From assembly GCA_031400755.1 (NCBI GenBank), contig JANNQL010000117.1, positions 1 to 44,994 on the forward strand: a DNA stretch of 44,994 nucleotides. The letters are read 5' to 3'. Below are positions 41,426-44,994 of the stretch, piece after piece; the stretch's first letter is position 1; each line of letters begins with the position of its first letter. The notes beneath the pieces were generated by a model. It was not told the origin of the DNA. It saw only the letters and a list, made by a program, of their open reading frames with translations, and made no database searches. A program made the position numbers and the translations under genes. The stretch is from VMSU01 sp031400755 (GTDB lineage: Bacteria > Desulfobacterota > Desulfobulbia > Desulfobulbales > VMSU01).

Positions 41426-42920
41426 CGATCAAAAAAAACACGGCAAATCGGTCCTCTTTGTCCTGCCGACCCACTTTGCCTCCCGGAATATCCTCACCAG
41501 TGACTTGCCTCGCATTTTGGGAGAAAGACCTGATCTTCGGGTCTTCTTTGCCTCTCTGCACCGAGAAGACCAGGAAAAGGTGCAGAGCTTTCTGAACCCC
41601 AGGTTCACTTGGCATCATCTGAAAAGACCTGTGCCCGCCTCAGTCCTTTGCCGCCCGCAGACCATCCTCTACTGGTTTAAGTCTGTTGTCTACCTTTGCG
41701 TTCATCTCCTCTTCCTCAACCGCGCCCGGCATGCCTCTTTGGCCTATCGTTTCAACGAGCTGAAAGGTTTTTTCGGCCATCAATTGCGAAAAAAAATGGC
41801 CTCATGGCAGCAATTATCCCTGTCAAAAGTATTCAGGTTGATGTCAGGGGCAAGGAAAAGTCACTTCAGCGCCCAGCGCTATGGAGACCCAAAGCTCGGC
41901 TGGCCCTTTCCGAAAAACAAGGCAGTCTATGATTTTTTGAAGGCTTTTTACTATTGGCCCTGGGGCAATAATGCGCGGGTGGAGACCTTTTTTGACCTGA
42001 ACAAGATTGATGCCGTGGTCATCAACTTCATCCAGACCGCCAGGGTCTTTCCCTACGTCAATGCGGCTAAAAGGCGCTGTATTCCCATCATTGGCATGGT
42101 AGGCAGTTGGGACAACCCAACCCTTAAAGGCCCTGTCTTCCCGGGCCTCAGCACATATCTCGTCCAAAATAGATATATGGCGGAGCAGCTTGCCAATCAT
42201 CACGAAATAGAAACGGCGAGTATTGTCATCACCGGTTGGCCCCAGATGGATATTTACAAAAAAGAGGATGTGCTGGTCAGCAAGGAGAATTTTCTTGCTT
42301 CACTTGGCTTGCCAAGGGACAAACAGCTGATTCTTTTCGGCGCCAATACCAGCAGGTTAGGGCAGCACGAAATCAGTATCCTCGCGCATATGATGAAGCA
42401 GTTAGAGGACGGCAAATATGGCCGCTCAACTGTCCTTATTATTCGGCCCCACCCGGGTGACGCACAGTGGAAAAGGCGATTCAAGGATTTCATGGGGGTA
42501 GGCAATATCCTGGTCCAGGAGCCAAGTTATACCGACCGGGTCTATTTTGCCAACCTGGTCAAACACGCCGATATTGTCATCTCGTCGGCCGGGACCATCT
42601 CTCTTGATGCCGTGGCCTTTGACACCTGCGCCATCAATATCGCCTTTGACGGCGACCTGAATCTGCCACTCGAAAAAAGCGTGAGTATGTTTTATAAGCT
42701 GGAGCACTACGCCTCAATTGTCGAGACCGGGGGGACCATCCTGGTGCATGGCCATGACGAACTCGATTGCTGCCTTGTCCGTTTTCTGGATGCGCCTGAC
42801 ACCAACAGCGAGGGACGGCAGAAGTTACGCCTGTATCATCTGGAGCCCTTTGACGGATTGGCCTCGCAGCGCATAGCCGATGTTATTTTTGATGTGATTT
42901 CGCCTTTGACCCCGGGATAA
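41418..42920 (+). CDS. GT-B-fold-like surface polysaccharide protein, paralog 2
   Basis: A 500-residue paralog of the preceding gene with the same motif order: VLFVLPTHFASRNILTSD, VINFIQTARVFPYVNAAKRR, MVGSWDNPTLKGP, QNRYMAEQL, GWPQMDIYKK, LIIRPHPGD and SSAGTISLDAVAFDTCAIN. I chose the ATG at 41418-41420, whose ATGGCTGA overlaps the stop of paralog 1 by 8 bp; a frame from 41301 would run through 125 bp of the upstream gene. Conservation of long invariant blocks in both copies suggests both are active with different donors or acceptors. Function unknown. The next gene, a NeuB-like synthase, starts 3 bp later. Confidence 0.72.
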   Translation: MADDQKKHGKSVLFVLPTHFASRNILTSDLPRILGERPDLRVFFASLHREDQEKVQSFLNPRFTWHHLKRPVPASVLCRPQTILYWFKSVVYLCVHLLFLNRARHASLAYRFNELKGFFGHQLRKKMASWQQLSLSKVFRLMSGARKSHFSAQRYGDPKLGWPFPKNKAVYDFLKAFYYWPWGNNARVETFFDLNKIDAVVINFIQTARVFPYVNAAKRRCIPIIGMVGSWDNPTLKGPVFPGLSTYLVQNRYMAEQLANHHEIETASIVITGWPQMDIYKKEDVLVSKENFLASLGLPRDKQLILFGANTSRLGQHEISILAHMMKQLEDGKYGRSTVLIIRPHPGDAQWKRRFKDFMGVGNILVQEPSYTDRVYFANLVKHADIVISSAGTISLDAVAFDTCAINIAFDGDLNLPLEKSVSMFYKLEHYASIVETGGTILVHGHDELDCCLVRFLDAPDTNSEGRQKLRLYHLEPFDGLASQRIADVIFDVISPLTPG

Positions 42921-42923
42921 CAA

Positions 42924-43949
42924 ATGCAAGCCTTTAATCCTACCTTTGCCATTGATGGCAGATTGATCGGCGCTGACTGTCCGGCCTATATCATCGCCGA
43001 GGCCGGCGTTGCCCACTTTGGCAGCATGGCAAAGGCCTTGGAGCTGGTCGACCTGGCCGTCGCGGCCGGGGCCGATGCGGTCAAGTTCCAAATTTTTCAG
43101 GCCGATAGCCTGATCAGTTCAGCCGCCCCTGAGTGGAGGAAACGCTTGGGCTCGCGCTGCCTCCCTTTTGCCGCTTTTAAAGAAATCCAGAGCTATTGCC
43201 GCCAGCAGGGCATTACCTTTTTGGCCACCGCCCATGACGAACCTGGCCTGGAATACATTGACACCCTGCGGGTTCCAGCGTATAAAATCGGCTCTGGCGA
43301 GGTTGATAACTGGCCCTTCATCAAAAAAATAGCCGGGCGCGGCAAACCCGTCATCTTCTCCACCGGCATGTATACTCTGGACAAGGTGCGGCAGGCCTTG
43401 GCGCTCTTTGTCGAGGCCGCTAATCATGAGGTGGCGGTCCTGCACTGCGTCACCAGTTACCCGGTCCCACCGGCCGAGGTCAACCTTCTGGCCATGCACA
43501 CCATCCGGGATGCCTTCCAGGTGGTGACCGGTTACTCTGACCACACCCAGGGGCACCACTTTCCGTTGGCTGCGGTCGCCTTGGGCGCCAAGATTATAGA
43601 AAAACACATCAGCCTTGATTTTGATGTGCCCGATGCCCAGGACTGGAAGGTGTCCTGCGGCTGGCACGATCTCCCCCTGTTTATCAGGCAGGTCAGGGAG
43701 ATAGAGGAAGGACTGGGCACGGGCGAAATCCTGCCGACCCCCTCTGAACAGAAGAGCTTGGCCTGGGCCAGAAAGAGCCTGGTTGCCGCCACCGACATTA
43801 TGGCAGGTGACGTGCTTAGCAGTGACAAAGTAGTCTGCAAGAGGCCGGGCACCGGCATCCCGCCCTCTGAACTTGACAACTACCTGGGCCGCCGGGCAAA
43901 GGTAGATATTTTGGCCGACACCCTCATCAAACCCGAAGACCTCATATGA
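42924..43949 (+). CDS. N-acetylneuraminate synthase family protein (NeuB/LegI-like) with SAF domain
   Basis: A 341-residue TIM-barrel enzyme that condenses phosphoenolpyruvate with an amino sugar to give a nonulosonic acid. Marks are PAYIIAEAGVAHFGS, GADAVKFQIFQADSLI, IFSTGMYT, LHCVTSYPVPPAEVNL, TGYSDHTQG and IIEKHISLDFDVP; residues about 285-341 are the SAF (antifreeze-like) domain (KSLVAATDIMAGDVLSSDKVVCKRPGTG). The usual GPDH-x-x-S-L-x-P stretch after EKH is replaced by PDAQDWKVSCG, so the acceptor may differ from plain N-acetylmannosamine. It is coupled to the next gene by a 4-bp ATGA overlap. Family firm, product unassigned. Confidence 0.88.
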   Translation: MQAFNPTFAIDGRLIGADCPAYIIAEAGVAHFGSMAKALELVDLAVAAGADAVKFQIFQADSLISSAAPEWRKRLGSRCLPFAAFKEIQSYCRQQGITFLATAHDEPGLEYIDTLRVPAYKIGSGEVDNWPFIKKIAGRGKPVIFSTGMYTLDKVRQALALFVEAANHEVAVLHCVTSYPVPPAEVNLLAMHTIRDAFQVVTGYSDHTQGHHFPLAAVALGAKIIEKHISLDFDVPDAQDWKVSCGWHDLPLFIRQVREIEEGLGTGEILPTPSEQKSLAWARKSLVAATDIMAGDVLSSDKVVCKRPGTGIPPSELDNYLGRRAKVDILADTLIKPEDLI

Positions 43950-44994
43950 AAAAGATCTGTATTGTCATTACCACCCGCGGCAACTACGCCAAGATGAAGT
44001 CCGTTATCCGGGAGATCCAGAACACCGACGGCCTGGAGCTACAGTTGATCCTCGGCGGCAGTGTCATCCTGGAAAAATACGGCCGTATCATGGACTCCTT
44101 GGAAGAGCAGATACCGGTCGATAGGATCATTCACTTTGTGGTGGAAGGTGAGACCCCGGCCACCATGGCCAAGTCGGCCGGACTCGCCGTCTCTGAATTC
44201 AGCACGGCCTTCGAAAACCTCAAGCCCGACATGGTGGTGGTCATTGCCGACCGTTTCGAGTGCCTGTCCATTGCCATGGCGGCAAGCTACATGAACCTGC
44301 CCGTCGCCCATGTCGAGGGCGGGGAGGTCTCCGGCTCCATTGACGAGAGTATCAGGCACGCCATTACCAAGCTCGCCCATCTCCACTTCCCTGCCACCCA
44401 GGAGGCGGCGGAGAGGATCATCCGCATGGGGGAAGACCCCGGCGCCGTCTTTGCGGTCGGCGGGACCAGTCTTGACGTCTTTGCGGAACTCGACCTCACA
44501 AATCTGGATCCGGTTCGCGCCCGCCAAAAGACCGGCGGCGTCGGCCTGCCCATTGACCTCTCGCCGGGGAAGTATCTGGTCATTATCCAACACCCGGTAA
44601 CCACCGAATACGCCGATAACTTGGCCCATATCAATGAGACCATTAACGCCATCGACACCCTGAGGATGCCCACCGTCTGGATCTGGCCGAACATGGACGC
44701 CGGCTCCGACGGGATCAGCAAGGGCCTGCGGCTGTTTCGCGAGCACCGCCAGCCGGACTATGTCCATTTCTTTAAAAGCCTGCCCATCGAACTCTTTGCC
44801 CCGCTGTTGCATAACGCGGCCTGCATCGTCGGCAACTCCTCGAGCGGCATCCGGGAGGCCGCCTTTCTTGGCACCCCCAGCATCAACATCGGGACCAGGC
44901 AGGCCGGTCGCGACCGCTGCCCAAACGTGATGGATGTGGGCTATGACAGGGATGAAATCAGGCAGGCCATCCAGCGGCAGATAGCCATTGGTCA
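43946..44994 (+). CDS. UDP-N-acetylhexosamine 2-epimerase, hydrolysing (NeuC/LegG-like), 5' part
   Basis: The first 349 codons of a GT-B-like 2-epimerase; the window ends before the stop. It begins MKKICIVITTRGNYAK and shows VVVIADRFECLSIA, HVEGGEVSGSIDESIRHAITKLAHLHF, VGGTSLDVF, IIQHPVTTEY and IVGNSSSGIREAAFLGTPSINIGTRQAGR. The GSIDESIRHAITKLAHLHF block and NSSSGIREA are characteristic of hydrolysing enzymes that release a free 2-epimerised sugar from its UDP form, the step before the NeuB-type synthase next to it. Usual length is about 370-390 residues, so only the end is missing. Confidence 0.88.
   Translation, partial: MKKICIVITTRGNYAKMKSVIREIQNTDGLELQLILGGSVILEKYGRIMDSLEEQIPVDRIIHFVVEGETPATMAKSAGLAVSEFSTAFENLKPDMVVVIADRFECLSIAMAASYMNLPVAHVEGGEVSGSIDESIRHAITKLAHLHFPATQEAAERIIRMGEDPGAVFAVGGTSLDVFAELDLTNLDPVRARQKTGGVGLPIDLSPGKYLVIIQHPVTTEYADNLAHINETINAIDTLRMPTVWIWPNMDAGSDGISKGLRLFREHRQPDYVHFFKSLPIELFAPLLHNAACIVGNSSSGIREAAFLGTPSINIGTRQAGRDRCPNVMDVGYDRDEIRQAIQRQIAIG

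Noticed and set aside
44039..44812. 257-codon minus-strand frame near the end
   Set aside because: It is opposite the 2-epimerase gene, which has clear family motifs; the frame is a shadow.
1..44994. CRISPR array, tRNA, rRNA, insertion sequence or prophage
   Set aside because: I saw no regularly spaced direct repeats, no tRNA-like cloverleaf with CCA context, no rRNA and no transposase or integrase motifs; the repeats found are REP-like or iteron-like.

Overview
The window looks like a piece of a Gram-negative chromosome from the Desulfobacterota (former Deltaproteobacteria), probably near Desulfobulbales. That placement is inference from gene content and from the similarity of the proteins to what I know of that group; there is no 16S gene here. 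The outer-membrane lifestyle is certain: two heptosyltransferases, a WaaG-like transferase, LPS kinase domains, an O-antigen ligase, MsbA and Lgt are all present.

Layout. 1-4558: a partial RACo-like ferredoxin, an unusual nitrilase/HldE adenylyltransferase fusion, an HMGL-like aldolase, a KDPG-type aldolase and a small cysteine-bearing unknown, separated by dispersed palindromic repeats. 4810-8794: a left-to-right operon of three small exported proteins (two clear FlgO-domain, one weakly similar) and a 627-residue single-pass membrane protein whose cytoplasmic tail carries four FliM-N-like (CheY-binding-like) peptides and whose outer part is built of Ig/cadherin-like domains. This is my best candidate for an undescribed system. 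8808-13033: rpe, a double-domain M16 protease and lgt, right to left. 13056-21400: a B12-binding radical SAM gene, a 475-bp AT-rich gap with iteron-like repeats and long hairpins (candidate oriC), then dnaN, gyrB and gyrA. Base composition changes sharply from very AT-rich (dnaN) to GC-rich (gyrA). 21581-24553: gpsA, a two-gene hypothetical/zinc-ribbon cassette bracketed by repeats, and waaF.

24504-38074 is a long right-to-left LPS core/O-antigen block whose genes mostly overlap by 4 bp. Reading in the direction of transcription it holds waaC, a sugar 4,6-dehydratase, an SQD1-like sulfosugar synthase, a GT4 transferase, an O-antigen ligase, a GT2 polyprenyl-phosphate transferase, a LAB_N membrane protein, two ArnT-like GT-C transferases, a WaaG-like transferase and a tandem two-kinase protein. 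38195-44994 runs left to right: msbA, two tandem paralogous GT-B-like proteins of unknown activity, a NeuB-family synthase and a NeuC/LegG-type 2-epimerase cut by the window end.

Taken together, 21.5-45 kb encodes synthesis of the inner core (WaaC/WaaF, kinases, WaaG), lipid-linked sugar decoration (GT2, LAB_N, ArnT-like), O-antigen ligation, lipid A-core export (MsbA), and supply of unusual acidic sugars (a possible sulfosugar and a nonulosonic acid). Most enzyme calls are solid at family level; exact sugar substrates are inferred.
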